Assembly: GCA_030512335.1 (NCBI GenBank)
Contig: JAULSU010000003.1
Span: 434,001-498,000 of the forward strand
Length of the DNA: 64,000 nucleotides
Direction of reading: 5' to 3'
From: Immersiella caudata
Lineage: Eukaryota > Ascomycota > Sordariomycetes > Sordariales > Lasiosphaeriaceae
A program made the translations under genes and the position numbers. Below the pieces are notes generated by a model that had not been told where the DNA came from, ran no database searches, and saw only the letters and a list, made by a program, of their open reading frames with translations. Each line of letters starts with the position of its first letter. Position 1 is the stretch's first letter. Positions 31,485-43,189 of the stretch are shown piece after piece.

Positions 31485-32557
31485 GTTGCAGGAGTTCGAG
31501 AAAAGAGGTATTGAGCGATCTGTAACGCCATCTAGTATCAGCAGCTTATGTCGCTTCTCGAAGTGGAATTGATGTTCCTGCATCTCGGTTCGTGTCCTAC
31601 CTCTAACCTTGAAGTTTGTACTTCGAATCGCTAACCAGCTACCAAGTATTACGGCCCAACTTCGCCCAGACAGCCCCAGCTTTGCAGCAGCCAAGCAACC
31701 GACTATCCCAAAGCACTCCTTGTCAAGTATGCAATCATATATCTAGGATCAATGTCAGTAACAACAAAATTGGCGGGCAGCTGGAATGGAGATACCATAG
31801 AAGTGATTTGGACTGGTTAGCAAAAAATTGGCAAAGGTGCCGAGAATTCCTCTTGTCGTCCAACTGATTGACGCCATCAGTCCTTCTGCTCTAGCTCTGT
31901 TGCCAAAATCGGTGGTGGGCGGCGACTGGGCGTTCCCACTCATCTCATCAAATGGTTAGGAAGGTATCTCCTTCAAGTGCCCGTATGGCAGGCGTTCGGC
32001 CATCTCCGCCAGCCATCGCCCTTGCCTCGTGCACATCACAAGCACCTGTCGCTATTATCTCAGCTGTCGCGGTGTTGCTGCTGTGCGATGGCCGAACAAT
32101 GTCTTGTTCAGATCATTAAAGGGTACGGTGGCAAGCAGGTATTACAGAAATGGGAAGATGCCTGTCCCTGCAGTTCAGTAACTCCGTAGCGCTATGTTCC
32201 CAGTTCCGTAATCTCGGGGCCTTGAGGTGTACAGAAGGAGCTGACCCATACAACGCAAAACCGCCTAGAGGATTATTCTTCCGCTCATATCCATGTACCC
32301 TGATATAAGGGGCCTTCATAGTACACCATGCTAGGGCCAAGAGCTACCGATGCGCGATATTCAAAAATTCCTCGGCTAGATGTCACCGCAAGCAGCCACA
32401 ACTCGACTAACAGATTCGCAAATTCGATGTTGCTATAAGCAAGTGTACTTTAATATCTGTACCGTAATCACGAGCGGCATTTATCTACAAAGAACGTATC
32501 CATCGCTTAGCAAGTGCATGTAACGCTGAGGATTCTTAGGCTGCAGTTCGAGATGAG
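31485..32557. other. Intergenic, no supported gene
   Basis: About 1.1 kb upstream of the nucleotidyltransferase-like gene and downstream of the metallophosphoesterase gene. Short frames lack motifs. Confidence 0.5.
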
Positions 32558-33562
32558 TCACCCGAGGTCTTGAAGTCCAGCGTTAGTGCTCTTTCGGAGC
32601 TCAATGTCAACAACCCACGGCAGCTGAGGCCTGCCATATTCGTCTCCAGATTGAATAGCCGCGTTGACAAATAGCGTCGTCTGCCCTTGTCTAGCGGGAG
32701 ACTCGTCCTGACTGCAGTGACTTGTCCTTCGATATCCCTCTTCCGTCAGGTTTCGGAGCCGGAATTCCTTCTCCAGCTTGATTTCGGCACTATCGCTCTG
32801 ACGGGACTCGATTGTTGCGAGCGTCTCAATGACGGAAGACGCACCATTGTCTATGTCGGTAAAGTGGGAGGGGTTTTCGCTCGGTTCCGTCCCTCGCCAT
32901 GCTACCAACTTCCCGCCCCATCCTTCGTGGATATGCCCGAAGCAGTGCAGAAGCGGCCGAGCTCTGGCGACAGCCGCGAAGAGCTGCTCACAACCTCCGC
33001 GCTGCCTGGAATTTGTTATGTCAAGAACTCCCTTGGGCGGACCGTGTGTAATAACCACATCAACATTGCTATGTATCGCAAAGTCGTGGTTGTCTCCTCG
33101 CTTGTACTGAAACCCCCAGTCGGCTTCAATGGACGGGGTAAAGGGGCTTGTGTATACAGTTAGGTCTGCACCGTTACTAAGGCGAAAATAATGCGTCCCT
33201 TCGTCAAGAAAGTGAATGCCTTCGGGCTCTTGGCTGATGAGCCGGCGTGCATCACCGGGATGACCGTACTCCTTCCTCATGAGTTCCGGTGTGATGGAGA
33301 ATAGCCTCCGAGCAGTATCGGCTTTCTCCTGGTATACCGGCTCATCGAGCGTAAAGTCATGGTTTCCAGCGATAACGATTTTCAGCGGCGCTTCGATGCT
33401 ACGAAGCAGAGCGAGCGTGGTCTCGAACTCATGAATCTTGGACCCGTCGGTTAGGTCGCCGCAATGGATCGCCACGTCGACTTGGAGGTCTGGAACGGCT
33501 ACGCCATTTTTAGCGTGGGTATCGGAAAGAAGGAGAAAAGTGGTCTTGATGCCTTGCTGCAT
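32558..33562 (-). CDS. Calcineurin-like metallophosphoesterase (MPPED/UPF0046 type)
   Basis: A 334-residue protein in a single exon. The five metal-binding blocks occur in order: LLLSDTHA (DxH), HCGDLTDG (GDxxD), VIAGNHDFT (GNHD), VITHGPPKG (H), and CFGHIHEGWG (GHxH). This is the arrangement of the MPPED1/MPPED2-like class, which hydrolyses phosphodiesters such as cyclic nucleotides with two metal ions. The physiological substrate is unknown. There is no signal peptide or membrane segment, so it is cytosolic. The roughly 80 C-terminal residues (from EIKLEKEFRL) are hydrophilic and probably specific to fungi. It appears intact. Confidence 0.88.
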   Translation of the reverse strand: MQQGIKTTFLLLSDTHAKNGVAVPDLQVDVAIHCGDLTDGSKIHEFETTLALLRSIEAPLKIVIAGNHDFTLDEPVYQEKADTARRLFSITPELMRKEYGHPGDARRLISQEPEGIHFLDEGTHYFRLSNGADLTVYTSPFTPSIEADWGFQYKRGDNHDFAIHSNVDVVITHGPPKGVLDITNSRQRGGCEQLFAAVARARPLLHCFGHIHEGWGGKLVAWRGTEPSENPSHFTDIDNGASSVIETLATIESRQSDSAEIKLEKEFRLRNLTEEGYRRTSHCSQDESPARQGQTTLFVNAAIQSGDEYGRPQLPWVVDIELRKSTNAGLQDLG

Positions 33563-34982
33563 TGTGTCCTTGGTTGAGTGGGTGTTTTATGGCGAGCGGA
33601 TGAATGAGCTTGGAGAAATGTTGGAAGGTTAAAGGGTCAGGCGAAGACGATGCCGAGGCCTTTCAAGTGATTGTGTCGTAAAACTCAAACTCGAGCCGCC
33701 CTACCTACGCTTCGAACCTAGAATTCTTCCACAAACCTTAAAACCGAGTCACTGTGAGCCTAAACCCAATTCTTCAGGCTCCATACGTCGAATTGCCACC
33801 AGATATGGGTGAGAGAAAGAGAGTTCGGGGGCTCCTGTCAGCCAGCGCACCCGTGGGCACCAGAGAGCGGATCAGCAGGTCCAGGCGGACTGGTCCGCCT
33901 CACAACCCAAGAAACACTGGGTTCTCGCCCCCGTGGATATCCGACCAGGTAGAAAAGGCAGTTATTGTGGACTAGCAAGTCAAGTGCCGTCACACGCTGA
34001 ACGCCCCTGATCAAGGTGCGGCTTGGCGAACCTTGATTTGCGCCAATTAAGCGGAATCAGGCCGCAATGGCCAGGAAGGTTAGGCCAGTGAGCGCCTAGT
34101 CATCATTCGGAACGACAGAGAACTTCGGTCCCCGAGGACCTCAGTATTAGATAGCCATCAGGCCCAGGATGTATCTCAAAGGGCAAGGACCTTCAAGGCC
34201 ATAGTCAATTATTGTGTTCAGAATAGATTTGTTCAGCGCCCACAGGGCCGCATTTTGTTCCAAGCCGTAGCCACAGCACTGTGGTCACCTCTTGTCCACA
34301 GCACTAGTGAAAGAATTGTGTACAACGATAGGTTGTTTGTTCGAGAAAATAAACAACTCGACCTGTGCGCAATGGGTTTAGAGAGACTAGAAAAGGTCCA
34401 CAGTAATGTATTAACGTATTAAAGTTACAGATTTTTTTTCTCTCCTGTAGTTGCAGTGAATGGAAGCGCAGCTAGGTGGCGGTAGAGGTCTCAGAATTGG
34501 GTCCTCGTAACTCCACCGCTATTTTAGACCCGTGGCACCTGTAGCCGAGGCAGCCCAGAACAGTGACCCACTCGCTTAGTCTGGCTCAGTCTAAGGCGGC
34601 AACGGCTCAGTTCTGGGGAAGGAAAGGGAAATTTGTGGTATCGATTTGAGGGTCGTGAAATGGCTGTTTCTCTCGCCCAACCGTCAACTTTGTGTGTCTC
34701 CTGGTCAATTCTAAAGTTTTAATAAAAGTCGGTTCCCGGATGAGTCGTAGATACCAGGCTGTAATTCACAGCTAACATACCATTACGTCCATACATCTCG
34801 AAAAACAGCTCCCATTTATGTCAAGGACTTCAAAGTCATGAATTTATACCAAATTCGCTCCTGATTATACATTCGCCCCATTCAGGGGCAGACAACTATC
34901 ATCCAGGTCATAAATCCCAAGTCAAACGCCTATCATGCCTTACATATAATCACAGATCAGATCTCCTTACTCCCAGTCCCTG
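33563..34982. other. Intergenic, no supported gene
   Basis: About 1.4 kb. No frame of useful length carries a motif, and no repeat ends or transposon-like termini were found. The right part is AT-richer and forms the 3' side of the surface-protein gene. Confidence 0.5.
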
Positions 34983-35954
34983 TCAAGCCAACTCATACCG
35001 ACTTCTCCTCCCCTCTTTCTCCCTCTCCCCACCCCCCATCTCCACCACCGCCGGCGCCCCTATCTCCACCGGCACCTTTACCAACCCCGGCTGTGGCGTC
35101 CCCGAGTAGTAATAATCCTTTGCTGGCAACGGCGGCGCCTCTGAATACCCTGGTGCTTGTCCTTGTCCATATCCGTATGGCATAGACATCTCTGCGGCGC
35201 CCGAGTCGGTGCCCATTTCTAATGGCTGTTGTGAGTTGCTCGAGTTCTTGCGCCTTCGGAGGCAGCAGTAGACTAAACCTGCAGTTGCGAGTATGGCGAA
35301 GGGGATGCCGATTCCCAGTCCGACTTTGAGGGCAGTGTTTTCGGCTTCGGTGGTGGTGGAGCCGCTGGAGGTAGAGCCGGAGTTGGAGCCGGAGGGTAGG
35401 GCGGGGATGGTGTTGGAGATGGATGTGGGCAGCGTTGCTATTGTTTGGGAAGTAGTTGTTTGGGTGAGACTTGTGATGGTCGGGGTTGAGACGGAGGGAG
35501 TTAGCGTGATGCGGCCGGTGCCGGTGGGGTTGGGAGGGAAGCTGGTCGTTGCAGCTGTCGCTCGGGAAGAGACTCGTTGTCCGCTCTCGTCGAGAAAGAT
35601 GCCCAGGCCGCTTTCGCAGCAGGTCGAGAGGTTGTCGCAGCAGAGGCTGCCGTCGTCGCAGATCTTGACACGTGGGAGGCGTCCGCCGAGAGAGGGTTCG
35701 TCGTAGAGGCATATTTGCGCGCAGGTGTCGTCGTAGGGGAAGACGCGACATGGCGCGCGGACAAGTTCTTGGTTGGGATTGACGCAGATGCGGTTGGAGA
35801 GACATGTTGCGCCTGAGCCGCAGCATGCGTTGGAGCCGGGACAGGCTACGTTGCCCGTGTAGTTTCCTCCATTGAAGCCAAAGCAGGTGATGGTGTTGGA
35901 TTGTGCATTCGAGGAGGCCGAGAGAAGCGCAGCGAGGAGGAAGAGGGAGCGCAT
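34983..35954 (-). CDS. Single-pass cell-surface protein, Cys-rich ectodomain
   Basis: A 323-residue protein in a single exon. Signal peptide (MRSLFLLAALLSASSNAQ), then a cysteine-rich ectodomain of about 100 residues with CPGSNACCGSGATCLSNRIC and CDDGSLCCDNLSTCCESG. A Ser/Thr/Pro stalk (TSLTQTTTSQTIATLPTS, likely O-mannosylated) follows, then one membrane helix (VGLGIGIPFAILATAGLVYCC) with the stop-transfer CLRRRK. A Tyr/Gly/Pro-rich cytoplasmic tail ends the protein. The plan resembles Mid2/WSC-type wall sensors without a WSC domain. The frame also has an ATG at 35984; 35954 was chosen because it gives a clean signal peptide. Coding-strand C/G asymmetry flips near 35250. Confidence 0.8.
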   Translation of the reverse strand: MRSLFLLAALLSASSNAQSNTITCFGFNGGNYTGNVACPGSNACCGSGATCLSNRICVNPNQELVRAPCRVFPYDDTCAQICLYDEPSLGGRLPRVKICDDGSLCCDNLSTCCESGLGIFLDESGQRVSSRATAATTSFPPNPTGTGRITLTPSVSTPTITSLTQTTTSQTIATLPTSISNTIPALPSGSNSGSTSSGSTTTEAENTALKVGLGIGIPFAILATAGLVYCCLRRRKNSSNSQQPLEMGTDSGAAEMSMPYGYGQGQAPGYSEAPPLPAKDYYYSGTPQPGLVKVPVEIGAPAVVEMGGGEREKEGRRSRYELA

Positions 35955-37289
35955 CGCGGAGAGTGGTCGATGACGGCCAGCCATATCGACTTTTCACGCT
36001 CTCGCCGTTGGTTCGAACGCAATGGCGACTCTGAGATTTTGTTTTGTTGCAAATTCCACGAGAAAAGGAGGGGGAAAGCACGAGCTTCAACACCAAGCGG
36101 ACGGTGTTGCAAGATATGTCACTGGTTATGCGTTGTGGTTGCTTTTGAGCAGCTCGGACTCGAAGGGGGATCCAAATCCCTGAACCTGGGCGGAAAAGTC
36201 CGAAGCGAGTCGCGTTACACGCGCTGTACTCGATCGGTACTACCAGGCTAAGCCCAGGAAAGGCGCTTCTGGCGACTGAGCTTCCGAATTTCCACGGAAT
36301 CAGGACATGCTGGGGCGCAAAATCAGCCCTCTGATGTTCCGCCAAGCGGCCAAGGTCTTGGTTCCTTGCTGTTGGAAATTTTGACACAGGAGTGGTGGGG
36401 TCCCGGGCCTGAGGGGCTTTAGCGGCGGTCTGAGCCAATCCCACTTGCTGTGCGCATGGGACGAAATTGAACGCTACGGGCGCAGCAAGCACAGAGCCTC
36501 TGCGGGACTTGCGCCTTTCGGCCGAAAATGCCTTTGGCTCCCGACTGGGGCACCACTCCAGTCATGCCGTTTTCCAATCTGGGGGCACGTCGGTCGCAAC
36601 AAGGATTTTGTCGCTCAGCTCGTGTTCGACTGTCGAACAAAGCACGATTGTTAGACAGCTTCAAGGTGGGCGGAAATATTCGAAGGAAGAGGGAGAGTTC
36701 GGAGGCGAGCGATGAGACGAGGGGATCACCAAGACTCGGCGCCTTGGCGTCGCCCTGCATGAGACGGAAGGAACGTTGGCGTTTTAGACGTCGATCTGCG
36801 CCATCCTTCCGGGTTGGACTTAATTGTTAGCTGTGTTTAAACTGTCATCCTTCACAACCCAACTGAACTTGCTGGAGAACGCCAGCGAAAGGTGACAGCG
36901 CTTCGGCGGAAACAGCGGAATTGCACCGTGGCCTGAGCCCAACCACCCCGCACTCGCTGGCTTTCCGGCCCCCAACCTCTTGGGTTAGGTTTCTTTCGAT
37001 CACTGACAGCAATTATTCTGCGGCTGACCCACGCCACAAATAGGCGTAGTGACTGTCTGCTAAGCGCGCATGCTGCAAAGAAAATTGCTTGTATCTCAAC
37101 CAAATTTTGAAGTGAGATCTAATAGAATAGCAATGGCTCGTCTTGAGTGTGTTGAAGGTCCGCTGAGGACGAGTTTGTATCTATCTATCACTGGTATGGT
37201 TGAGGGTATCACAAGATAAAGAAAACAACAAACGAGTGCTGAAGCAGGTTCTCACTCGGGCTTGACAGACAATGCTCAGCCTATCACCA
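35955..37289. other. Intergenic, no supported gene
   Basis: About 1.3 kb. Open frames at 36419-36830 on both strands have no recognised motif. Confidence 0.5.
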
Positions 37290-38225
37290 TCACAAATCAG
37301 CGCGACGTCCCCAGACCTCCTCCTTGGCTGATTTGGCTTCACTTTCATGGGTAGAAGCCCCAAGCCGGAGACAAACAGTGTCAACCGTCACGTCTGACAA
37401 GGAATAACTCGGCTCCTCATCATATGGAGTAGTAGGCCACCCAACGGTGATACCAACCACACCCCGAGTACTCTGCTCCTCAACACTTCGGAATCGAAAC
37501 CTCGGCGGCCCATGCACGAAGCTGGCATTGCCCGAGGGGAAAGCCGGCTTCACAAACTCTCCCCCGTACCTCGCAAAAGGTTCGAATGCTGTATCACCGT
37601 TAGCTATGCCACCCCTTTACTTTAAAAGAAAGCACTCACGCCCAAGCGTAATCGGCTTATCATCATTCGGCGCATCCCACCTCGTCCCAAAGATATCCGC
37701 CGGACACCCCAAGTCCTCAGGCGGATCAGCATACAACCCCCCAATCACCGTCCCCAACCCGCCATCGATCAGATCCGGTGCGAGGTACGTCTTTTCCGCA
37801 AGCAACTTCTTTAAATTGCCGAGACACGTCTCCCCAAGCAGACCCGCACATCCATCCTCACCTCCGATCTCACCCCCGGCTCCTGTCTCGAGTGCAAAAG
37901 TGTAATAAACCCTCTCCTGCGATCCCGCGTCGTTGAGGGAGTTTTGATCGTACTCAAGCCAGAAGGCGGCTTTGAGGACGGTGCCGAGGTAGGTGGAGGG
38001 GATGCTGGAGGGGTATCTGCGGAGGACGGCTTCTTTGTCGTCTTGGTCGAGTTCGTCGATGGCGTAGACGAATGTGGGGGGAGTGTGGAAGAGGGTGGGG
38101 AAGGGGAGGGGGGCGGATGCGGTGGTTTTGGCGTTGATGCAGCGGTCGTTGGTGTAGTAGTTGCATGTTTTCGGGCTCGTTGCTGTGGCTGCGAGGGCGG
38201 CGATGAGGCGAGATTGGGCGACCAT
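37290..38225 (-). CDS. Secreted protein of unknown family
   Basis: A 294-residue protein in two exons: 38225-37640 and 37588-37290 (51-bp intron, GTGAGT donor, TACAG acceptor, GCTAAC branch). A weak signal peptide (MVAQSRLIAALAATATS) precedes CNYYTNDRC. The mature part has GGEDGCAGLLGETC and LGCPADIFGT, suggesting disulfides, and FARYGGEFVKPAF with a sequon (NAS) in exon 2. I recognise no catalytic motif. An extracellular or secretory location is inferred. The composition flips from C-rich (5') to G-rich (3') on the coding strand at about 37920. Confidence 0.7.
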
Positions 38226-38781
38226 TTTGATGGGATTTGAAGAATTGGAAGTTGAGATTAACAGTTTTGGGAGAAGGCAATGCTGCGATGCGGAGGAAGC
38301 TGATTCTTTTGTAACCGTAATCTACGCGCGGCGCAATCGTCGTGGTCAATTGAGTCAACGGGGATTCCAGCGCTGGCTTTCTCCGCCGATGCCAGTCGCG
38401 GTGGTTGGGGCCCCTGTCAAAAGGCTTGGCGATACCCCTGAAATGTGGTTGGGCGACGTCAATCCGTGACGCGGCATTGAATGTGGCGTTCTCGACCAGA
38501 GGCCATTCGGCGCCCTGAGGGAGGCACAGGCAGGTGGCTGGAATCGTTCGACACGTTCTTCGATCAATGCAATTCGACGATGGAATCGCAAATGCCGCGC
38601 AACGACCGATCGCTGTCGAAGAGTCATGGAAGGACTAGGGTTAGGGGTAGATGCCTGTTGGCGCAGGCAGCACCGGAAGTTGCGACCTCGGACGCGGACC
38701 CCGCGTTGCGTTTGTAAACACGCAACTCTCCTGAATCAACAAATTCCACAACCAACATACGTCGGACATTAGACGGCCAAG
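38226..38781. other. Intergenic, divergent promoter region
   Basis: About 550 bp between two divergent genes (secreted protein, minus; 2EXR protein, plus). No other feature seen. Confidence 0.5.
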
Positions 38782-40176
38782 ATGTTTGCCGTCCTCCGAA
38801 ACGACTGGAAGCAGCACGTCGCTGATCCAGAGAACCCAACACATCTCGAATGCGTCGCGCTTGGGTTTTACAACCTGAAGCCCGGAAAGCAGTGCGCGCA
38901 CCCAGGCAGCAAATGGTTCCGCGATCCCCGCCCAAATGCCCCACCGCTGCCGTCCCGCACGGCCATCCTCACGACCATTTTGCGCGAGCACACAGCCTTC
39001 GACAAAGGCTGCCAAGACGTGTTGGATAACTACCTCTCGTCCGACGACCCCGAGCTGCTAGAGCGCGAGCGCAACGAAGACGCTACCGGCCGCACCTTCC
39101 CCAAGTTCTCGATTCTGCCGCCCGAGATCAGGGAGCAGATCTGGGAACTGGCCCTGCCACGCCGCTTTTTAGACTTGCGGGAGGCTCGACACCAAGGCAC
39201 GTACACCGAATTTCGCAACTACCGCCCACCTGTGCCGTACATCGCCCACGTGTGCCGGGAGGCCCGCGATGTCGTCCTGCGCCTGGGAACTCGCCTTTAT
39301 TACGCCTGGACCGACCAAGTTCGCGACCCACGCTGGGTCACCGACGCTCATGGCGATGCACCAGCAATCAAGCTCTCCCCAGCGGGATTTTTTGTCAGGG
39401 GCAGCGACATTGTGCTGCACATGCCCGACCCGTCTGCTGGACCCGAACTCGACCCTAGCGACGTCGACAAGATTAAGCCAGCGTCGGAAGTCGACGGGTT
39501 TTCTGTCACGGCATTGACCGACACCTCCATGGCAACCCGGCTGCGAGCCCGTGATACGGCCGTGAATTGGGCTCCCTCCGCTCGACCGGCCAACGCGAGG
39601 ACCTACCCCGGAAGCTTGCTGCCCAGGCCGTGGCGGACCCTGAAGCACGCCGGGCCAGACTTGAAGACGGTCCACGTGTACTACCGGAGCAGATTCATCG
39701 AGATCTCGCTGGCGATGTCGGGCGAATTCTTCGAGGCCGGGAGAGGTTTTGGGACCGAGGTACAGCTCGTAGTGGACCTCTACGACGATCGGCGACTGGC
39801 TGAACTTGATTCCCTTGAGACCGTTGGCTTGGACAATGACAACCATAAGCCGCGATTCGCTGGCGGTGGGTTGAGGAACCCAGGGTTGTGCCTCAACTGC
39901 GAGAGGGTCCAGTGGGAGGAGCATATCAAGCCAGCCGCTGTGTGTCAGTGGCTGCAGCTGTTTGAGGAAGAATTGGACGAGTTGTCGTACCAGAGTGTCT
40001 TTCGACCTGGTGCGGCTTCTGGGTATGATGCGGCACACCCGTGGGTGAAGGAGAAGCTGCTGAGCGCGCCAGAGTTCCGCCCCGTGGTCATCGTCCTTCT
40101 TCAACCCACGCAGAATGTCCGAGCGGGTGCCGATGGAGAGGTAGAGTACAACACCCGCGTTACTGCGCTGCGATAA
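38782..40176 (+). CDS. 2EXR-domain protein
   Basis: A 464-residue protein in a single exon. The diagnostic segment FPKFSILPPEIREQIWELAL (residues about 107-126) is the 2EXR motif, an F-box-like helix common in large fungal families. It is followed by PYIAHVCREARDVVL, the usual second conserved block. There is no signal peptide or membrane helix. Two C-terminal cysteines (LCLNCERVQWEEH) stand out. These proteins are mostly uncharacterised; a role as a substrate adaptor in ubiquitin ligases is suggested by F-box likeness only. It appears intact. Confidence 0.83.
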   Translation: MFAVLRNDWKQHVADPENPTHLECVALGFYNLKPGKQCAHPGSKWFRDPRPNAPPLPSRTAILTTILREHTAFDKGCQDVLDNYLSSDDPELLERERNEDATGRTFPKFSILPPEIREQIWELALPRRFLDLREARHQGTYTEFRNYRPPVPYIAHVCREARDVVLRLGTRLYYAWTDQVRDPRWVTDAHGDAPAIKLSPAGFFVRGSDIVLHMPDPSAGPELDPSDVDKIKPASEVDGFSVTALTDTSMATRLRARDTAVNWAPSARPANARTYPGSLLPRPWRTLKHAGPDLKTVHVYYRSRFIEISLAMSGEFFEAGRGFGTEVQLVVDLYDDRRLAELDSLETVGLDNDNHKPRFAGGGLRNPGLCLNCERVQWEEHIKPAAVCQWLQLFEEELDELSYQSVFRPGAASGYDAAHPWVKEKLLSAPEFRPVVIVLLQPTQNVRAGADGEVEYNTRVTALR

Positions 40177-40998
40177 ATGGGGATTTCCCTTCTTTCTGGG
40201 AGAAAATACATAGAGTGGCCTTCATGCGCACTTGTATCCACTTGAAATCGGCCATTCCTAGTAATTTGAACACGGTAGCGATGGCTCCTCCGAAGAAACT
40301 TTTGAACGGCCTTTGATAGTTCCAAGGGTACCTCATCTGGTCAACGGTCTCCAACTAGCGGCGTCGCATCCACGACCAATTCATGCATCCTCACTTTCCA
40401 GCCCTTCAGGCCAGCTGAACACCGACCTGAGAGATGTAAAAGAAGCGACGAGCCTGCACCCTTGGCCAGCCAATGCGATTTCTGAAATACATAAACTGGG
40501 GGGCTTCGCAGCTCGGGGCGAATGCTGTGCCTTCCCCGCGTGGCAACCCACTTTTAAACAATGGGATTTGGCGGGCCGGCTCGGAGATGGCAACAAAGAG
40601 TACAAAAGGACGATGCACTACAAGATTCGCCTCTGTCTGCTGCTGCGCTTGCACTCGGTTCAACTTCTCGGGCAGCTGCGCCTTCCAGTCAAGCAAATGC
40701 AACATCTTTGGTTCGAGCGATCGTCTGCGGCGACGCGCAATGGGGACCCACCGCAGCTCAAAAGATTTGGGTCCCGTCGTCTACAAGGTGGAAAAAACAC
40801 GCCAGTGCAGCTTGGAGAGTGAAGTCAGTGATGCATCTTCAAAAGTCGCATTCCCGACTTTGACTAGCCAGACGGCTGCCTCCCAGAGGGAAAGGATGCT
40901 GCGAGGGGGGCGGGGTTGAGTAGGGCGAGAAACTTGAGCTAAAATGCTGAGCGGTCCGGACGCAATTTCAGACAGTTTAGTTACCCGAATCCATCTTC
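40177..40998. other. Intergenic, no supported gene
   Basis: About 820 bp between the 2EXR gene and the 3' end of the next membrane protein gene. The frame at 40313-40822 has no motif. Confidence 0.5.
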
Positions 40999-42729
40999 TC
41001 AGTGCGGCGATCGGCCGCCCCCTTTCCCCTCCTCCTCCCCTATAACATCAGCAACAACCCGAACCTCCTCCAAAGCCCCTAACACCTCCCCATCACCCGC
41101 CTCCCAAACCCTCCCCCTATCCATCTCACCCACAACCCTCGACTTGAACCCGACATCGAACAGCGGAAAACTCGACACATTCGGCATCCCTTTCCCTCTT
41201 CCACTTGCCGTAATCCCCATCACAATCCAAACCCAGCCCGCCATCATCACAACCAGCACACCCCCTTGCAACACCACAAACCCACCCAAAACCCCCCTAT
41301 CAAACCTCAACTTCCCAAAACCCCTAACCACCTCCCCCCTCCTCATTCCCCCGTCCACTCTCGTGGTCTCATTCCCCCGTCCCCAATTATTTCCATTGAA
41401 CAACCACACCGGAAACACCAATATACTTCTAAGATGTTGCAGCAACACCCCGTCTGCCGTCTGCGACGAGAGTTGATTCCTCGACGTCCAGAAGGATTCG
41501 ATTATGGAGGATGGGGCGGGGATGCCTGCGGCTTGGTAATCTAGAAGCCAGGAGAGGGCGGTGCGGTAGGCTGTTAGATCGGAGGGGGAGAACGGTGCTA
41601 GTTCAAGGGGGGTTAAGTTGGTAACAGAGAGGATGGTGAGGTTGGCGCGGGAGGTGAGCATGGTGGCTGTGCGGGTGGAGAAGGAGATGGTGGTTGTGAG
41701 GTTTTGGGTTTGATAGGGGCTGGGGAGGGGGACGCAGGAGTTGGTGGGGGAGAGGCCTTCGCAGGGGATGAGGGTGGCGGTTAGGGATGAGGGGGATGTG
41801 GGGACGGGGGAGATGCAGAGTTTGATGGCGATGAAGGTGGTGTTGGAACCGATGGTTGTGCAGTCTGACTCAGGGGGGGTGAATGGGTGGCGGGGGGAGT
41901 TGAAGTCGATGTGGATGGCGGGAATGGAGTGGATGCGGACCAGGGGGTGAGTGTCGCGGTGAGAGCCGGGGTTGAAGGGGGTAACCATTGAGAGACCACC
42001 GGAGAGGAGGTAGGACTGGCAGTCCATATTGTTGATGGATTTAGAGCAGTGGAGGGGATCGACGGCGGTTGTAAAAAGTGGGTTAGAGATGAGGTTGTAA
42101 ACGATGCCGTAGTAAGTGTACGGAAGGATGCTGAAGGGGTGATCTGGTGCGGTGCGGGTGAGGGATTTGAGGAAGGGTTCGACGTAGGAGCCGTTGAAGG
42201 GGCCTACCCCTGCGGATGCTTCGAATGACTCGATGGTATCGTAGACGGTGACAACCGAGGTTCGGAAGAATAACAACATGCCGGAAAGCCATATTAAAGC
42301 CACGAGTGAGAGTCGGAGAAGGGCCCAGAATTTTGTCGAAAGGCGCGATTTGGAGCTCAGCATGAGTCTCAAACTGCCCCAGTCCAGCGTCGTTGGCGAG
42401 AGTGCCAGCATTGTCTTGTATCGAATACCCTTAGAGCCTCGTCTGTGTAGCAGGCTCCATTTGAGGTGCAGAAGCGTTTGCGTGAGGAGGACAGTGCTCG
42501 CTGCGGAGAGCAGCCCCTGAAGAACACGAACAACGGTGATTATCGTGCCGACTTCCACTCTGAGCAATGGACCTAGTCGTTGGCCCCTGTCGGAGGCAGA
42601 TTGGGCCCATTCCGATGCCAGAGCAATAAGAATAATGCAAACATATGCAGCTATGCAGAAAAGAAGTATCATAAACTGGAGAAAAAAGGCAGACAGTTGG
42701 CCTTGAAGACCCCTGGATTTCTTCGCCAT
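40999..42729 (-). CDS. Multi-pass membrane protein with large glycosylated loop
   Basis: A 576-residue protein in a single exon. Membrane segments are at about residues 14-36 (FFLQFMILLFCIAAYVCIILI), 58-80 (IITVVRVLQGLLSAASTVLL), 133-153 (LLRLSLVALIWLSGMLLFF) and near the C-terminus (GGFVVLQGGVLVVMMAGWVWIVMG, in parts). Between the last two lies a roughly 300-residue extracellular-type domain with sequons (NGS, NTT, NLT, NLT, NET) and cysteines (HCSKSINNMDCQS; LIPCEGLSPTNSC). The layout is common among uncharacterised ascomycete membrane proteins. The first ATG is at 42729 (MAKKSRGL). Coding-strand C/G asymmetry flips near 41500. Confidence 0.75.
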   Translation of the reverse strand: MAKKSRGLQGQLSAFFLQFMILLFCIAAYVCIILIALASEWAQSASDRGQRLGPLLRVEVGTIITVVRVLQGLLSAASTVLLTQTLLHLKWSLLHRRGSKGIRYKTMLALSPTTLDWGSLRLMLSSKSRLSTKFWALLRLSLVALIWLSGMLLFFRTSVVTVYDTIESFEASAGVGPFNGSYVEPFLKSLTRTAPDHPFSILPYTYYGIVYNLISNPLFTTAVDPLHCSKSINNMDCQSYLLSGGLSMVTPFNPGSHRDTHPLVRIHSIPAIHIDFNSPRHPFTPPESDCTTIGSNTTFIAIKLCISPVPTSPSSLTATLIPCEGLSPTNSCVPLPSPYQTQNLTTTISFSTRTATMLTSRANLTILSVTNLTPLELAPFSPSDLTAYRTALSWLLDYQAAGIPAPSSIIESFWTSRNQLSSQTADGVLLQHLRSILVFPVWLFNGNNWGRGNETTRVDGGMRRGEVVRGFGKLRFDRGVLGGFVVLQGGVLVVMMAGWVWIVMGITASGRGKGMPNVSSFPLFDVGFKSRVVGEMDRGRVWEAGDGEVLGALEEVRVVADVIGEEEGKGGGRSPH

Positions 42730-43189
42730 CGTGACGTCCAGCGGATTGTGTGCTAATTTGTGAAAGGTTGAGAACACCTAACCGACCATCTCAAATGGGA
42801 TGGGCGCCGTCTACTACTTACGCCATGGAATGAGCACTCAGAACCCTGTGCTCATATTGCCGTTCTTGTCGACGCCACGGATTGCAAATAAGACGTGTGC
42901 ATTGGGAGCCGAGTGTTTGGAGGCTAGGCGGCGGTCGCTTTCTGTTGGTTGGACGAACAATATTGGCAATTCTGCAAGCCTCTGTGAACGATTTGGTCTT
43001 GGCGTGCAGCGAGCTATTGATGATGGCTGCGGTTGAGAGCCTCGTGAGGTTTCCCTCTCGGAAGCTGAGCGAGCCTGAGGTATTTTAGACCCTTTCCAGT
43101 CGCTTTTCTTGGGAATCTCGGATGCAAGAACAGACACTCTATTTCGAACCAGACCAGCGCTTGCCCTGGCACAGCCTTGTCACAAAGCC
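42730..43189. other. Intergenic, divergent promoter region
   Basis: About 460 bp shared by the membrane protein (minus) and the GPI protein (plus). Nothing else recognised. Confidence 0.5.

Noticed and set aside
42730..42777. GTG-initiated N-terminal extension of the membrane protein
   Set aside because: Nuclear genes rarely start at GTG; an ATG at 42729 gives a sensible N-terminus.
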